Shown here: positions 39,901 through 49,534 of the stretch, in pieces
Position numbering within the stretch: the stretch's first letter is position 1
Layout of the letters: each line of letters opens with the position of its first letter
From: Mammaliicoccus vitulinus
GTDB lineage: Bacteria > Bacillota > Bacilli > Staphylococcales > Staphylococcaceae
Direction: 5' to 3'
Assembly (NCBI RefSeq): GCF_029024305.1
Contig: NZ_CP118974.1
Coordinates: 1,767,069 to 1,831,068, forward strand
DNA length: 64,000 bases
Position numbers and translations under genes: made by a program
Notes under the pieces: model-generated
The model's input: the letters and a program-made list of their open reading frames with translations, nothing else
The model's database searches: none
What the model was told of the DNA's origin: nothing

Positions 39901-40113
39901 ATGTCAGTATTTAAAGTATTTTTTCAAGAAGATAAAAGTGAAGTAATTGTACGTGAAAGTACACAAACAAAGTATTTCGAAGGACAAACTGAAGAAGAAA
40001 TTAGAAAATATTTAACAGACCGTAATTACAATATCGAATTTGTCCAAAAATTAGAGGGCGCTCATTTAGATTATGAAAAACAATCAGATCACTTCAAAGT
40101 GGAGAATATCTAG
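39901..40113 (+). CDS. rpoY: RNA polymerase epsilon subunit RpoY
   Basis: A 70-residue acidic protein of the DUF1447 family, now known as the epsilon subunit of Firmicutes RNA polymerase. The body [21 protein letters not shown] and the [22 protein letters not shown] end are typical. Its stop directly abuts the rnjA start (zero-base gap), the invariant pairing of rpoY with RNase J1 in Bacilli. A strong AGGAGG precedes it. Confidence 0.95.
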   Translation: MSVFKVFFQEDKSEVIVRESTQTKYFEGQTEEEIRKYLTDRNYNIEFVQKLEGAHLDYEKQSDHFKVENI

Positions 40114-41787
40114 ATGAAACCTCTACAAAAAAATGAAGTAGGCGTATACGCACTGGGTGGTCTCGGTGAAATTGGTAAAAACACGTACGCCCTCGAATAT
40201 CAAGATGAAATCATCGTGATTGATGCGGGTATAAAATTCCCAGACGATGATCTTCTTGGTATCGATTACGTGATACCGGATTATACGTACTTAATTCAAA
40301 ATAAACATAAAGTTAAAGCTTTATTTATTACACATGGACACGAAGACCATATTGGTGGCGTTCCATTTTTACTCAAACAAATGAACGTTCCAATTTATAG
40401 TGGTCCACTTGCTTTAGGACTTATTAGAAACAAGTTGGAAGAACACCATTTGTTAAAAACAGCTCAATTAAATGAAATAGACGAAGATTCTGTTTTTGAA
40501 TTTAAACACTTCAAAATTTCTTTCTATTTAACGACGCATAGTATCCCAGAAGCTTATGGTATTATTGCAGACACACCAGAAGGTAAAATTGTTCATACAG
40601 GAGATTTCAAATTTGATTTCACACCTGTAGGTAAACCTGCTAATATCGCTAAAATGGCTCAACTTGGTGAAGAAGGCGTTCTTTGTTTATTATCAGACTC
40701 TACAAACTCAGAAATTCCTAATTTTACTTTAAGTGAAAAAGAAGTAGGACAAAATGTCGACGAAATTTTCCGTAAATGTTCTGGTAGAATTATTTTCGCA
40801 ACATTTGCATCTAATATTTACAGAGTTCAGCAAGCTGTTGAAGCTGCTGTTAAATACAATCGTAAAATTGTTGTCTTCGGTCGTTCTATGGAGAATAACA
40901 TTAAAATCGGTACCGAATTAGGATATATTAAAGTACCACCAGAAACATTTATTGAACCTAACAAAATTAATTCCGTTCCTAAACATGAAATTCTTATTTT
41001 ATGTACAGGATCTCAAGGTGAACCTATGGCAGCATTATCTCGAATTGCCAATGGTACACATAGACAAATAAGTATTATCCCTGATGATACAGTTGTCTTC
41101 AGTTCTTCACCTATTCCTGGTAACACTAAGAGTGTTAATAGAACAATCAACTCTTTATATAAAGCTGGTGCTGATGTTGTTCACGGAAAATTATCCAACA
41201 TTCATACATCAGGTCACGGTTCACAAGATGAACAAAAATTGATGTTACGTTTAATTAATCCGAAGTACTTTATGCCAATTCATGGTGAGTACAGAATGCT
41301 TAGAAAACATAGTGAAACAGCGATTAACTGTGGTGTAGAACCTGACAATATATTCGTTTATGAAATTGGCGATGTCCTAGCACTTACGAAAGATTCAGCA
41401 AGATATGCTGGACGTATACCTTCTGGCAACGTATTTGTTGATGGTAGTGGTATAGGAGATATCGGCAACGTCGTTATTAAAGATCGTAAAGTGTTATCTG
41501 AAGAAGGTCTTGTAATCGTTGTTGTAAGTATTGATTTTAAAACGAAGCAATTACTTTCAGGTCCAGATATCATCTCTAGAGGATTTGTTTACATGAGAGA
41601 ATCAGGACATTTAATTTACGATGCACAACGTTTAATTAAAAAATCAGTCATTGAAAAGTTAAATAATAACGAAAAAGTAGAATGGCATCATGTTAAATCT
41701 ACAATTACTGAAGCATTACAACCATATTTATATGAAAAAACAGCTCGTAAACCAATGATTTTACCAATCATCATGAAAATTAAATAA
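40114..41787 (+). CDS. rnjA: Ribonuclease J1
   Basis: RNase J1 is a 5'-to-3' exo- and endoribonuclease central to RNA maturation and decay. The 557 residues match the family. The beta-lactamase zinc motif HGHEDHIGG begins at His74 (His74, His76, Asp78, His79), further metal ligands lie in HSIPEAYG and HTGDFKFD, and the beta-CASP block [16 protein letters not shown] follows. The C-terminal metal-binding HISG-type motif is [11 protein letters not shown]. It is co-transcribed with rpoY. Confidence 0.98.
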   Translation: MKPLQKNEVGVYALGGLGEIGKNTYALEYQDEIIVIDAGIKFPDDDLLGIDYVIPDYTYLIQNKHKVKALFITHGHEDHIGGVPFLLKQMNVPIYSGPLALGLIRNKLEEHHLLKTAQLNEIDEDSVFEFKHFKISFYLTTHSIPEAYGIIADTPEGKIVHTGDFKFDFTPVGKPANIAKMAQLGEEGVLCLLSDSTNSEIPNFTLSEKEVGQNVDEIFRKCSGRIIFATFASNIYRVQQAVEAAVKYNRKIVVFGRSMENNIKIGTELGYIKVPPETFIEPNKINSVPKHEILILCTGSQGEPMAALSRIANGTHRQISIIPDDTVVFSSSPIPGNTKSVNRTINSLYKAGADVVHGKLSNIHTSGHGSQDEQKLMLRLINPKYFMPIHGEYRMLRKHSETAINCGVEPDNIFVYEIGDVLALTKDSARYAGRIPSGNVFVDGSGIGDIGNVVIKDRKVLSEEGLVIVVVSIDFKTKQLLSGPDIISRGFVYMRESGHLIYDAQRLIKKSVIEKLNNNEKVEWHHVKSTITEALQPYLYEKTARKPMILPIIMKIK

Positions 41788-41793
41788 TAATAG

Positions 41794-41837
41794 AAAAATG
41801 ACCGACAACGTCTTCTGACATTGTGGGTCATTTTTCT
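41794..41837 (+). terminator. Terminator after rnjA
   Basis: AAAAATGACC pairs with GGTCATTTTT; ACAA and TTGT extend the stem inside. The T tract continues after the hairpin. Confidence 0.82.
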
Positions 41838-41849
41838 ATATTTCAAATA

Positions 41850-42512
41850 TTATTCATTTACGAGTTTTTTCTCAAATCTATTTAAATCATTATCATGACC
41901 TATTACAATCAATATATCATGATATTCTATTTTTTCATTTGGATCAGGGGCAACGATAATATCTTTACCTCTTTTTACTGCAATAATATTAATGCCATAA
42001 TTCGCACGAACGTCTAGTTCTAATATCGAACTTCCAGCAAGTTTCTCCCCTGCTTTTATTTCAACGATAGAATATTCATCTGACAGTTCTAAATAGTCTA
42101 AAACTGAAGCACTAGCGACGTTATGGGCAATTCTACGACCCATATCTCTTTCTGGGTGTACAACTGTATCTGCACCAATTTTGTTTAATATTTTAGCGTG
42201 ATAATCATTTTGAGCTTTAGCAGTAACTTTTTTAACACCTAGTTCCTTAAGTATTAATGTAGTCAGTGTACTTGCCTGTATGTTCTCTCCAATCGCTACA
42301 ATCACATGATCAAAGTTTCGTATACCTAGACTCTTCATTACCGCTTCATCTGTTGTATCCGCAATAACTGCATGTGTGGCGATATCACTATATTCATTCA
42401 CTCTTGCTTCATCAGCATCAATAGCCATGACATCCATATCTAAAGCGTTTAACTCTCTAACAATACTTCCACCAAAACGACCTAAACCTATTACTACATA
42501 TTCCTTACCCAT
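41850..42512 (-). CDS. ktrA: Potassium uptake gating protein KtrA/KtrC (RCK)
   Basis: A 220-residue RCK protein: RCK_N with dinucleotide fold GLGRFGGS (9-16) and Asp at the end of strand two (AIDADEARV), then RCK_C (about 140-218). Such rings gate Ktr potassium channels, binding ATP/ADP in the N-domain and, in S. aureus KtrA, cyclic di-AMP in the C-domain. No membrane subunit gene is near, which is also true of S. aureus. It follows cydB by 24 bases and may be read from the cyd transcript. Confidence 0.92.
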   Translation of the reverse strand: MGKEYVVIGLGRFGGSIVRELNALDMDVMAIDADEARVNEYSDIATHAVIADTTDEAVMKSLGIRNFDHVIVAIGENIQASTLTTLILKELGVKKVTAKAQNDYHAKILNKIGADTVVHPERDMGRRIAHNVASASVLDYLELSDEYSIVEIKAGEKLAGSSILELDVRANYGINIIAVKRGKDIIVAPDPNEKIEYHDILIVIGHDNDLNRFEKKLVNE

Positions 42513-42536
42513 GATACGCCTCCATACTATAGATTG

Positions 42537-43556
42537 TTATTTCTTTTTGCCTTTAACGTAATCTGCATCAAAGATAAATAATCTTAATAATAATATTAGC
42601 GATGGTACGAGTAAAAGTAAACCTAAAATAAATACGATTACAAGCGATAAGGCCATTTGATCATTTACGACCGCTTTATCAATGTTGATAAATGGATCTA
42701 AAAGATATGGTAATTTACTCAAACCGTAACCGAAAAATGCAGTACCGAATTGTAGTAATATCATAATAAATGCTAACCCATGTGCTTTCTTAAAGTAAAT
42801 GAGTGCAACTGCAATAATGAAAAATACGACACTTAAGCCAAATAACCACCAAAAGCTTCCAACTGCATTATTAAAGTGGTCTTCGTTATGTTGTCTTAAT
42901 GATAAGAACACAAATTGACAAATGATAATCATTGGAACAGCCCATATAAGGAACCATTGTCTCAATAAATGATACGCTTCAGTGTCTTTTGCTTTATTCG
43001 CATAATATGTCAAGAAACCTGAAGAAATATACAATACAGAGATAATTGCTAAAAATACAACTGACCAAGCATAAGGACTTAATAATAAATCAAGCCACTC
43101 TAAATGGACGCCCTTACTTGTTTCTGTAATATACCCACCTTCAGCAATCGTTAATATTGTTGAAAATGATGCAGGTATAAGTAGTCCTGTTGCACCATAT
43201 AAGAATAACCATGATAACTTGCTATCTTGACCGTAGTTTTCAAATGCGTAAAAACTACCACGAATGGATAGAAGTATCAATGCAACACTTCCTGGTATTA
43301 ATAGCGTTGATCCAAAGTAATATGCTGAATCAGGAAAGAATCCAACTATACCTACAAAGAAGAATACAAAGAATACATTGGTCACTTCCCATACCGGGTT
43401 TAAATATCTTGAAATTAAATTGTTAATGATATGATCTTGTTTCGTTAATTTTGCATGAAAAGCAAAGAATCCAGCACCAAAATCTATCGCACCGATGATG
43501 ATATAACTATACAAAAAGAGCCAAAGTACTGTAATACCTATATATTGATAATCCAT
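42537..43556 (-). CDS. cydB: Cytochrome bd ubiquinol/menaquinol oxidase subunit II, CydB
   Basis: A 339-residue protein with about eight or nine membrane helices, subunit II of the bd-type quinol oxidase. It has the family pattern in its first helices (YSYIIIGAIDFGAGFFAFHA) and the YLNPVWEVTNVFFVFFFVG segment. It binds no haem but stabilises subunit I. Its first codon overlaps the cydA stop by one base, so the two are coupled. Confidence 0.95.
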   Translation of the reverse strand: MDYQYIGITVLWLFLYSYIIIGAIDFGAGFFAFHAKLTKQDHIINNLISRYLNPVWEVTNVFFVFFFVGIVGFFPDSAYYFGSTLLIPGSVALILLSIRGSFYAFENYGQDSKLSWLFLYGATGLLIPASFSTILTIAEGGYITETSKGVHLEWLDLLLSPYAWSVVFLAIISVLYISSGFLTYYANKAKDTEAYHLLRQWFLIWAVPMIIICQFVFLSLRQHNEDHFNNAVGSFWWLFGLSVVFFIIAVALIYFKKAHGLAFIMILLQFGTAFFGYGLSKLPYLLDPFINIDKAVVNDQMALSLVIVFILGLLLLVPSLILLLRLFIFDADYVKGKKK

Positions 43557-44902
43557 TATACTTCACCCTTTCTGTCTATTATTTTATTCACATCATCAGT
43601 TGCTTTACTGTGACTGAACATTCTAATAAGGACATAACTTGATGAAATGCCTAGTATTAAATAAAGAATTGCAAATGCTATAAACACAAGACTTAAACCG
43701 TCAGCATGAGTTGCTGCTTGTGCAACTTTTAAATAACCTCTTAAAATCCATGGTTGTCTACCCATTTCAGCTAAGAACCATCCAAACTCTATAGCAAACA
43801 TTGCTAATGGACCAGTTAAAACAGCTAAATATAGTATTGGTTTACTAAATTGAGACCATTTTTTGAACCATTTTAAGGCAATGAATAATGCTGAAACGAC
43901 AAAACAGTAAACACCAAAGAATACCATTAAGTCGAAGAAGTAATGAATGATAAGCGGTGGTGTCTCATCTTTTTTAAATTCATTTAAACCTTTAACTTCT
44001 GTATTAAAATTACTATCTGATAAGAAACTCAAAGCTCCTGGAATTTTAATAGCACCTTTAACTTCTTGTTTATCTTCATCTACTAAACCAAATAATACAA
44101 GGTCAGCTTTAGATTCACTTTCAAAATGCCATTCCATGGCTGCTAATTTTTCCGGTTGTTCTTGATGTAAGAATTTTGCAGATAAGTCACCTGCAAGCAT
44201 CGCAAGTAAGCTCGCTATAAGCCCTACTGTCATTGTAAGTTTTAGCGCTTTTTTATGATATTCTTTATCATCAATAAATTTATTTTTAATTAAACGATAA
44301 GCTGCGATACTTGCTAAAATAAATGCTGCTGTCATGAAAGCAGTTGAAATGACATGAAATGCTCTCACACCAAATGATGCATTAAACATCGCTGCTATTG
44401 GATCGATATTCATTAATTTCCCATTAATAAAGTCAAAACCACTAGGCGTATTCATGAAAGAATTCACGGATGTAATGAAAAATGCTGAGAAAGTACCACC
44501 AATAATAACTGGTAAATTAATTAAAAAGTGTGTCCACTTCCCTTTAAATCTATCCCAAGTATACAAATAAATACTTAAGAAAATAGCCTCAAAGAAAAAG
44601 GCAAATGTTTCCATGAATAATGGTAGTGCAATGACTTGCCCACCCAATTGCATAAATGATGGCCACAATAATGATAATTGTAACCCTATAATCGTTCCTG
44701 TAACTACTCCGACCGCTACAGTAATCGTGTAACCTTTAGACCAACGTTTTGCCATTGCAATGTACATAGGATTATTTTTTTTAATTCCTATGAATTCAGC
44801 AATCGCAAACATTAAAGGAATTCCCACACCAATTGTTGCAAATATGATATGGAATCCCAAGGTCATCGCAGTCAGTAAACGACTTATAACTACTGCATCC
44901 AT
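43556..44902 (-). CDS. cydA: Cytochrome bd quinol oxidase subunit I, CydA
   Basis: The haem-bearing subunit of the high-affinity bd oxidase: 448 residues, the short-Q-loop form typical of Bacilli. His18 in TLGFHIIFA is the haem b595 ligand position. The GLQLSLLWPSFMQ block and the W-L-x-E-M-G-R-Q-PW sequence (WFLAEMGRQPWILRGYLK) are diagnostic. A Rex operator overlaps the likely promoter, so expression should rise when NADH/NAD is high, under oxygen limitation. Confidence 0.96.
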   Translation of the reverse strand: MDAVVISRLLTAMTLGFHIIFATIGVGIPLMFAIAEFIGIKKNNPMYIAMAKRWSKGYTITVAVGVVTGTIIGLQLSLLWPSFMQLGGQVIALPLFMETFAFFFEAIFLSIYLYTWDRFKGKWTHFLINLPVIIGGTFSAFFITSVNSFMNTPSGFDFINGKLMNIDPIAAMFNASFGVRAFHVISTAFMTAAFILASIAAYRLIKNKFIDDKEYHKKALKLTMTVGLIASLLAMLAGDLSAKFLHQEQPEKLAAMEWHFESESKADLVLFGLVDEDKQEVKGAIKIPGALSFLSDSNFNTEVKGLNEFKKDETPPLIIHYFFDLMVFFGVYCFVVSALFIALKWFKKWSQFSKPILYLAVLTGPLAMFAIEFGWFLAEMGRQPWILRGYLKVAQAATHADGLSLVFIAFAILYLILGISSSYVLIRMFSHSKATDDVNKIIDRKGEV

Positions 44903-44922
44903 AATATTCCTCCATTCAACGT

Positions 44923-44940
44923 TTGTGATTTATATCACAA
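44923..44940 (-). promoter_or_regulatory. Rex operator upstream of cydAB
   Basis: TTGTGATTTATATCACAA is a perfect 6-bp inverted repeat with a 6-base centre, matching the Rex consensus TTGTGA-N6-TCACAA. It lies ten bases downstream of the -10 element and about 20 bases before the cydA ATG, a position suited to blocking transcription. Confidence 0.85.
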
Positions 44941-44949
44941 TTTATTCTT

Positions 44950-44978
44950 ATTATACAACATTTTAAACATTAGTAAAA
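44950..44978 (-). promoter_or_regulatory. cydAB promoter
   Basis: On the minus strand a perfect TATAAT (44955-44950) is preceded, 17 bases upstream, by TTTTAC (44978-44973). The Rex box follows directly. Copies of AATGTTTA/TAAACATT around 44960-44995 may be a further activator site. Confidence 0.6.
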
Positions 44979-45087
44979 TGTTTAACATTTACAAAGTAAT
45001 GACAAATTCATGTCAGTATTTAAACATAATCGTTGAACACTGTAAGAAATCATTATAATATGACTATATAAAGTCGAGGTGAAAGAA

Positions 45088-45321
45088 ATGAATAAAGTTA
45101 CTATTTATACTCAAGACCAATGCCCTCCTTGCCAATTTGTAAAACAATATTTCAAGGAAAAAGAAATTGATTACATTGAAAAAAACATAAAAAACAAACA
45201 GTATAAAAGTGAATTAATAGATTTAGATAGCTTTTCAACACCTACTGTTCTGATTAATGATAAAGTTTTTTACCAAGTTGATATAGATTCTTTCAATAAA
45301 GAATTAGGTATAAACTCATGA
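45088..45321 (+). CDS. Glutaredoxin/NrdH-like redoxin
   Basis: From the ATG at 45088 (after GAGGTG) this is a 77-residue thioredoxin-fold protein with redox motif CPPC at residues 12-15 and the cis-proline region STPTVLIND. It belongs to the glutaredoxin/NrdH group that reduces disulphides; the partner is unknown. An upstream in-frame GTG at 45079 lies within the ribosome site. The stop overlaps the next start (ATGA), so it is coupled to the phosphoesterase gene. A TTGAAC and TAATAT pair with 17-base spacing lies upstream. Confidence 0.88.
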   Translation: MNKVTIYTQDQCPPCQFVKQYFKEKEIDYIEKNIKNKQYKSELIDLDSFSTPTVLINDKVFYQVDIDSFNKELGINS

Positions 45322-46088
45322 GCATTCAATTCCCTAGTTCTAAAATAAAAATTGTAAAGCACGATCTACAAAGTAATCTTAAAAACAATTTGAAAGTTGT
45401 TCATATTTCAGATTTACATTTAGGTTATTATTCTGATTTAAAAGATTTACATCAACTCGTACTTCTCATTAATCAACAAGAAGCTGATATCGTTTGTTTT
45501 ACAGGTGACTGTTTTGACAATATTAACGATGTTTCATTTGATCCTTGTCTAGTTATACCTTTATTTAGAACTATTCAATCAAAATATGGAAAGTTTTTTG
45601 TTCCAGGTAATCATGATTATGGATCAAATGGCATTGATATCATACTGGACATCATGAATAAGTCTGGTTTCCAATCACTTTTAAATGATTATTTTAAAGT
45701 TAAGACACTAGACGGTAATATTTTAATTCATGGCATAGATGATATATGTTTCGGCCAACCCAATTTCAATAGTTCATTCCAAACACCAGATGAGCTCATC
45801 GATTATAGAATAGGACTAATGCATGAACCAGACAAAGTTAAATTGTTAGATCCTTATATCAATTTAGTATTATCTGGTCATACACATGGCGGTCAAGTCC
45901 GTATACCCATAATAGGTGCTATATATACACCTACTTTTGGCAAAAATTATATACAAGGTTTATATCATATTAGAAATGAGCAATATCTCTTTGTAAATAA
46001 AGGGATAGGCATGACAAGATTACCTATTAGAATATTTTGTTCACCAGAAATAGCTGTCTTTAACTTGAAACCTAATCATACTCAGTAG
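45318..46088 (+). CDS. Calcineurin-like metallophosphoesterase
   Basis: A 256-residue protein with all five metal-site motifs of the family: ISDLHLG (Asp32, His34), TGDCFDN (Asp64), GNHDYG (Asn98, His99), a central His, and SGHTHGGQVRIP. It resembles YkuE/Icc-type enzymes. There is no signal peptide or membrane anchor, unlike YkuE itself, so it is probably cytoplasmic and its substrate is unknown. It shares a transcript with the redoxin gene, with a four-base overlap. Confidence 0.9.
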   Translation: MSIQFPSSKIKIVKHDLQSNLKNNLKVVHISDLHLGYYSDLKDLHQLVLLINQQEADIVCFTGDCFDNINDVSFDPCLVIPLFRTIQSKYGKFFVPGNHDYGSNGIDIILDIMNKSGFQSLLNDYFKVKTLDGNILIHGIDDICFGQPNFNSSFQTPDELIDYRIGLMHEPDKVKLLDPYINLVLSGHTHGGQVRIPIIGAIYTPTFGKNYIQGLYHIRNEQYLFVNKGIGMTRLPIRIFCSPEIAVFNLKPNHTQ

Positions 46089-46121
46089 ATATCATTAACA
46101 TTAAGTGAATATAGTTAAAAT

Positions 46122-46165
46122 AAAAGATTTCTTCATTAGGTTATAGCCTAGTGAAGAAATCTTTT
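46122..46165 (+). terminator. Terminator after the phosphoesterase gene
   Basis: Nineteen-base arms (46122-46140 and 46147-46165) pair with one wobble around TTATAG, and TTTTTATAT follows. It shares sequence with the hairpin at 1032-1074. Confidence 0.8.
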
Positions 46166-46190
46166 TATATTGAGGAATTTCAAGGTTTTG

Positions 46191-46234
46191 AAAGTGCATG
46201 CTTGCCTAGGGGTATGGTTCGAGCCTGTAGTCTC
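46191..46234. repeat. 44-bp repeat, identical to 52874-52917
   Basis: The stretch beginning AAAGTGCATGCTTGCC and ending GCCTGTAGTCTC is identical over 44 bases at the two sites, 6.7 kb apart in intergenic DNA. At 52874 it forms the left and centre of the full palindromic element; here the right arm has been lost and GTGAGGAAT follows directly. Confidence 0.85.
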
Positions 46235-46260
46235 GTGAGGAATATTATAAAAATTTATTG

Positions 46261-46381
46261 CTATTTATCATGTGGACCTCGACTTGATAAATTCAACGGC
46301 CCTATTTATCATGTGGACGCTGACTTGATAAATTCAACAGCTCTATTTATCATGTGGACCTCGACTTGATAAATTCACTGG
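46261..46381. repeat. 41-bp tandem repeat, three units
   Basis: Units begin at 46261, 46302 and 46343, each CTATTTATCATGTGGAC followed by a GACTTGATAAATTCA segment. Units differ by a few bases, and the third is shorter at its end. Within each, TTTATCATGT and ACTTGATAAA form 10-base arms with one mismatch around an eight-base loop, so the array could fold into three small hairpins. The reading frame across it (46151-46369) has no ribosome site and is not a gene. Confidence 0.85.
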
Positions 46382-46412
46382 TAAATCGCACGAAGACTCA
46401 TAAAATAAAGTA

Positions 46413-46454
46413 AAAAGAGCGTAAATTCTTCGAAACAAGAATTTGCGCTCTTTT
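46413..46454. terminator. Terminator after ptsI
   Basis: AAAAGAGCGTAAATTCTT and AAGAATTTGCGCTCTTTT pair over 18 bases with one wobble; flanking tracts allow action in both directions. The same hairpin sequence occurs at 53019-53059 after the auxA-like gene. Confidence 0.85.
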
Positions 46455-46501
46455 ACATTAATCTAAGATATTAATATCCCGGACTATTTTCATTTATTAA
46501 T

Positions 46502-48214
46502 TTACGATAATTGATTAACAAGTTCTACAACTTCTTCTTCAGTTGCACAATTAATTGCTCTACCTGCTAATTCTTGCATTTCTTTTTGATCTAATTGTTT
46601 GATTTGTTTTCTTGCTTTAAGAATACTAGTCGCACTCATAGAGAATTCATCTAAGCCTAATCCAAGTAATAATGGAATTGCCGTATTGTCTCCAGCCATT
46701 TCTCCACACATACCTGTCCATTTACCCTCTTTATGAGATGCTTCAATTACTTGCTTAATTAAGCGAAGAATTGCTGGGTTATATGGTTGGTATAAGTATG
46801 CAACGCGTTCAGACATACGGTCAGCAGCCATCGTATACTGGATTAAATCGTTTGTACCGATACTAAAGAAATCAACTTCTTTAGCAAAGATATCTGCAAG
46901 TGCAGCAGTTGCTGGAATTTCAACCATAATACCGATTTCGATATCATCGTCTACTTTAACACCTTCAGAAACTAATTTTTCTTTTTCTTCAAGTAAGATT
47001 GCTTTAGCGTCTCTGAATTCGTTAATTGTAGCTATCATTGGGAACATGATATTTAATTTACCGTACTCAGATGCACGTAATAAAGCTCTTAATTGTGTTC
47101 TAAAGATATCTGTTTGATCTAGGCATAAGCGAATTGCTCTATATCCTAAGAATGGATTCATCTCTTTAGGTAAGTTTAGATAAGATAATTCTTTATCTCC
47201 ACCAATGTCTAAAGTACGAACAACTACTCGCTTACCATCCATTTCTTTCAACACTTTACTATATGCTTCAAATTGTTCTTCTTCTGAAGGCATATTGTCT
47301 CTACCCATGTATAAGAACTCAGTACGGTATAAACCAATACCTTCTGCGCCATTATTTTTAACACCTTTTAAATCATTAGGTGTACCAATATTAGCTGCAA
47401 GCTCAACATGAACACCGTCTTTAGAAACAGATTCATCATTAACAAGTTTTGCTAATTCTTCTTTTTCAGCTAAGAAGTTTTTTTGTTTTTGTTCATATGC
47501 TAGAACTTCATCATCTGTAGGGTTAATAATTACATCACCAGATAATCCATCGATGATAAGACCATCACCGTGTTTAACGCGGTCAGTAATGTCTTTTGTA
47601 CCTACTACAGCTGGAATTTCTAATGAACGGCTCATAATCGCTGAGTGTGAAGTTCTTCCACCAATATTTGTAGCAAAACCTTTAACAAATTCTTTGTTAA
47701 GTTGAGCTGTATCAGATGGTGTTAAATCTTCTCCAACAATAATAACGCTTTCATTGATCATACTAGGATTCGGTAATTCCACTCCTAATATATGTGCCAA
47801 AATACGTTTAGAAACGTCACGAATATCTGCCGCGCGTTCTTTCATGTATTCATTATCCATATTTTCAAAAATCGTAATGAAATTTGTTGATACTTCATTT
47901 AATGCAGTTGGCGCATTGACTTTATTATTGCGAATATTATCTTCAATCGGATTTAATAACTCTGGATCTTCTAACACTAATAAGTGCGCATCAAAAATCG
48001 CAGCTTTATCAGCTCCAAGTTGTTTCTCAGCATTATTACGAATTTGAGTTAATTCAACTTTAGATTGATTAACAGCTGCTTTGAACTTTTCAACTTCGCC
48101 ATCTACATCGCTGATATTATCGCTAGAAAAAGATAAGTCAGGCTCGACTAATAAGTATGCTTTACTAATAGCCACACCATCAGATGCAGCTATACCTTTT
48201 AATAATTCAGACAT
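46502..48214 (-). CDS. ptsI: PTS enzyme I
   Basis: Enzyme I takes phosphate from phosphoenolpyruvate and passes it to HPr, the entry step of all PTS sugar uptake. The 570 residues match the family. The phosphorylated residue is His190 in [19 protein letters not shown], and the PEP-binding C-domain carries [11 protein letters not shown]-like and catalytic Cys signatures (GMCGEMAGD). It overlaps the ptsH stop by one base. Confidence 0.98.
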   Translation of the reverse strand: MSELLKGIAASDGVAISKAYLLVEPDLSFSSDNISDVDGEVEKFKAAVNQSKVELTQIRNNAEKQLGADKAAIFDAHLLVLEDPELLNPIEDNIRNNKVNAPTALNEVSTNFITIFENMDNEYMKERAADIRDVSKRILAHILGVELPNPSMINESVIIVGEDLTPSDTAQLNKEFVKGFATNIGGRTSHSAIMSRSLEIPAVVGTKDITDRVKHGDGLIIDGLSGDVIINPTDDEVLAYEQKQKNFLAEKEELAKLVNDESVSKDGVHVELAANIGTPNDLKGVKNNGAEGIGLYRTEFLYMGRDNMPSEEEQFEAYSKVLKEMDGKRVVVRTLDIGGDKELSYLNLPKEMNPFLGYRAIRLCLDQTDIFRTQLRALLRASEYGKLNIMFPMIATINEFRDAKAILLEEKEKLVSEGVKVDDDIEIGIMVEIPATAALADIFAKEVDFFSIGTNDLIQYTMAADRMSERVAYLYQPYNPAILRLIKQVIEASHKEGKWTGMCGEMAGDNTAIPLLLGLGLDEFSMSATSILKARKQIKQLDQKEMQELAGRAINCATEEEVVELVNQLS

Positions 48215-48480
48215 TATTTAGTTAATCCTTCTTTAGATAATACTTCAGTGATTGCTTCAATTGCTTCTTTCTCATCACTACCCTCAGCGTAGATAGTAAT
48301 TTCAGCATCTTTACCAACACCAAGGCTCATTACACCCATAATAGATTTTAAGTTTACTTTTTTAGCATTATATTCTAATTGTACATCTGAATCAAATTTA
48401 GATGCAGTTTGAACTAACATAGTTGCTGGTCGTGCATGAATACCCGTTTCGTCAATTATTACGTAAGAATTTTGTTCCAT
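48214..48480 (-). CDS. ptsH: PTS phosphocarrier protein HPr
   Basis: HPr, 88 residues, relays phosphate from enzyme I to sugar-specific enzymes II through His15 (GIHARPAT). Ser46 in [10 protein letters not shown] is the site phosphorylated by HPr kinase, producing the CcpA co-repressor. This is relevant here because CcpA-type operator sequences occur at 50684 and 52706. A strong promoter lies at 48528-48556. Confidence 0.98.
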   Translation of the reverse strand: MEQNSYVIIDETGIHARPATMLVQTASKFDSDVQLEYNAKKVNLKSIMGVMSLGVGKDAEITIYAEGSDEKEAIEAITEVLSKEGLTK

Positions 48481-48527
48481 ATTTATTATCTCCTTCTGAT
48501 TCCTATATTTAATTTGTATAAAATCAA

Positions 48528-48556
48528 ATTTTATCTATACGATTAAAGAATATCAA
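48528..48556 (-). promoter_or_regulatory. ptsHI promoter
   Basis: On the minus strand TTGATA (48556-48551) and TAAAAT (48533-48528) are spaced by exactly 17 bases, each matching five of six consensus positions. The -35 element overlaps the T tract of the terminator that closes psuKG. Confidence 0.7.
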
Positions 48557-48590
48557 AAAAACACTTACAATTCAATCAAATTACATAAGT
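48555..48590 (-). terminator. Probable terminator after psuG
   Basis: ACTTATGTAATT and AATTGTAAGT pair with a small bulge around TGATTG, followed on the minus strand by TTTTTTT. The stem is AT-rich, so efficiency may be modest. Confidence 0.55.
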
Positions 48591-48616
48591 ATGCAATTAT
48601 TTGAGTCAATTCTGCC

Positions 48617-49534
48617 TTAATTAGGAAGCTTCATATATTCAACTGCTATTTGTGTCCCAACCATTGCGTTGTGTTCAATGAGTTTAATATTCGTATCTAA
48701 TGATCTACCCTCAGACTGCTTAACAATTTCACCTAACAGATATGGCGTTGAATCTTTGCCATGTATACCTTCTTCTTCAGCTTTTGCTAATGCTTTATCA
48801 ATAATATTATTTATAAATGTAGGCTCTAATTGATCTTCTTCAGGAACCGGATTGGCAATCACAATACCAGAATCTAAACCTAAATCCCAGTGCACCTCTG
48901 CTAATTGTGCTATCGTTTCAACGTCATCCATTCTAGTATTTAATTTAAGCCCACTTTTTCTTGTAAAAAATGCAGGAAGTTCATCTGTTTGATAGCCTAC
49001 AACTGGTACACCTTTAGTTTCTAAATATTCTAATGTTTTTTCTAAATCAAGGATTGATTTTGCACCAGCACAAATGACAGCTACATTTGTTTTAGAAAGT
49101 TCTTCTAAATCGGCTGAAATATCCATTGTATCCTCTGCACCTTTATGAACACCGCCGATACCGCCTGTAACGAAGAACTTAATATCTGCTAATTGTGCAC
49201 AAATCATTGTGGAAGCTACTGTAGTTGCACCAATTCTTTGAGTTGCTATAATTTCTGCTATATCTCTTCTTGAAACTTTAGCAACATTTTCAGCACTTGC
49301 TAATAACTCTAATTCTTGATCATTTAATCCAATTTTGATTTCTCCATTAATAATAGCGATAGTTGCAGGCACACCGCCGTTATCTCTTACAATTTGTTCT
49401 ACGTTTTTTGCCATTTGTACATTTTGTGGATATGGCATACCATGTGAAATAATTGTAGATTCTAAAGCAACAATTGCTTTGCCTTCCTGTTTAGCATTTT
49501 CCACTTCTTCTGAGAATTGAATATAGCTTTTCAT
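48617..49534 (-). CDS. psuG: Pseudouridine-5'-phosphate glycosidase PsuG
   Basis: PsuG splits the carbon-carbon bond of pseudouridine 5'-phosphate, giving uracil and ribose 5-phosphate. The 305 residues match the family: [16 protein letters not shown] near the start, the [20 protein letters not shown] loop and [15 protein letters not shown]. The catalytic Lys and Glu of the family fall in these blocks. It overlaps the psuK stop by one base and acts with it in salvage of pseudouridine from RNA. Confidence 0.95.
   Translation of the reverse strand: MKSYIQFSEEVENAKQEGKAIVALESTIISHGMPYPQNVQMAKNVEQIVRDNGGVPATIAIINGEIKIGLNDQELELLASAENVAKVSRRDIAEIIATQRIGATTVASTMICAQLADIKFFVTGGIGGVHKGAEDTMDISADLEELSKTNVAVICAGAKSILDLEKTLEYLETKGVPVVGYQTDELPAFFTRKSGLKLNTRMDDVETIAQLAEVHWDLGLDSGIVIANPVPEEDQLEPTFINNIIDKALAKAEEEGIHGKDSTPYLLGEIVKQSEGRSLDTNIKLIEHNAMVGTQIAVEYMKLPN

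Noticed and set aside
46151-46369. 72-codon open frame on the plus strand
   Set aside because: It runs through a terminator hairpin, the 44-bp repeat and the tandem repeats, has no ribosome site and contains repeat-derived peptides only.
46261-46381. CRISPR-like array
   Set aside because: Only three contiguous units without unique spacers, no leader and no cas genes; it is a plain tandem repeat.
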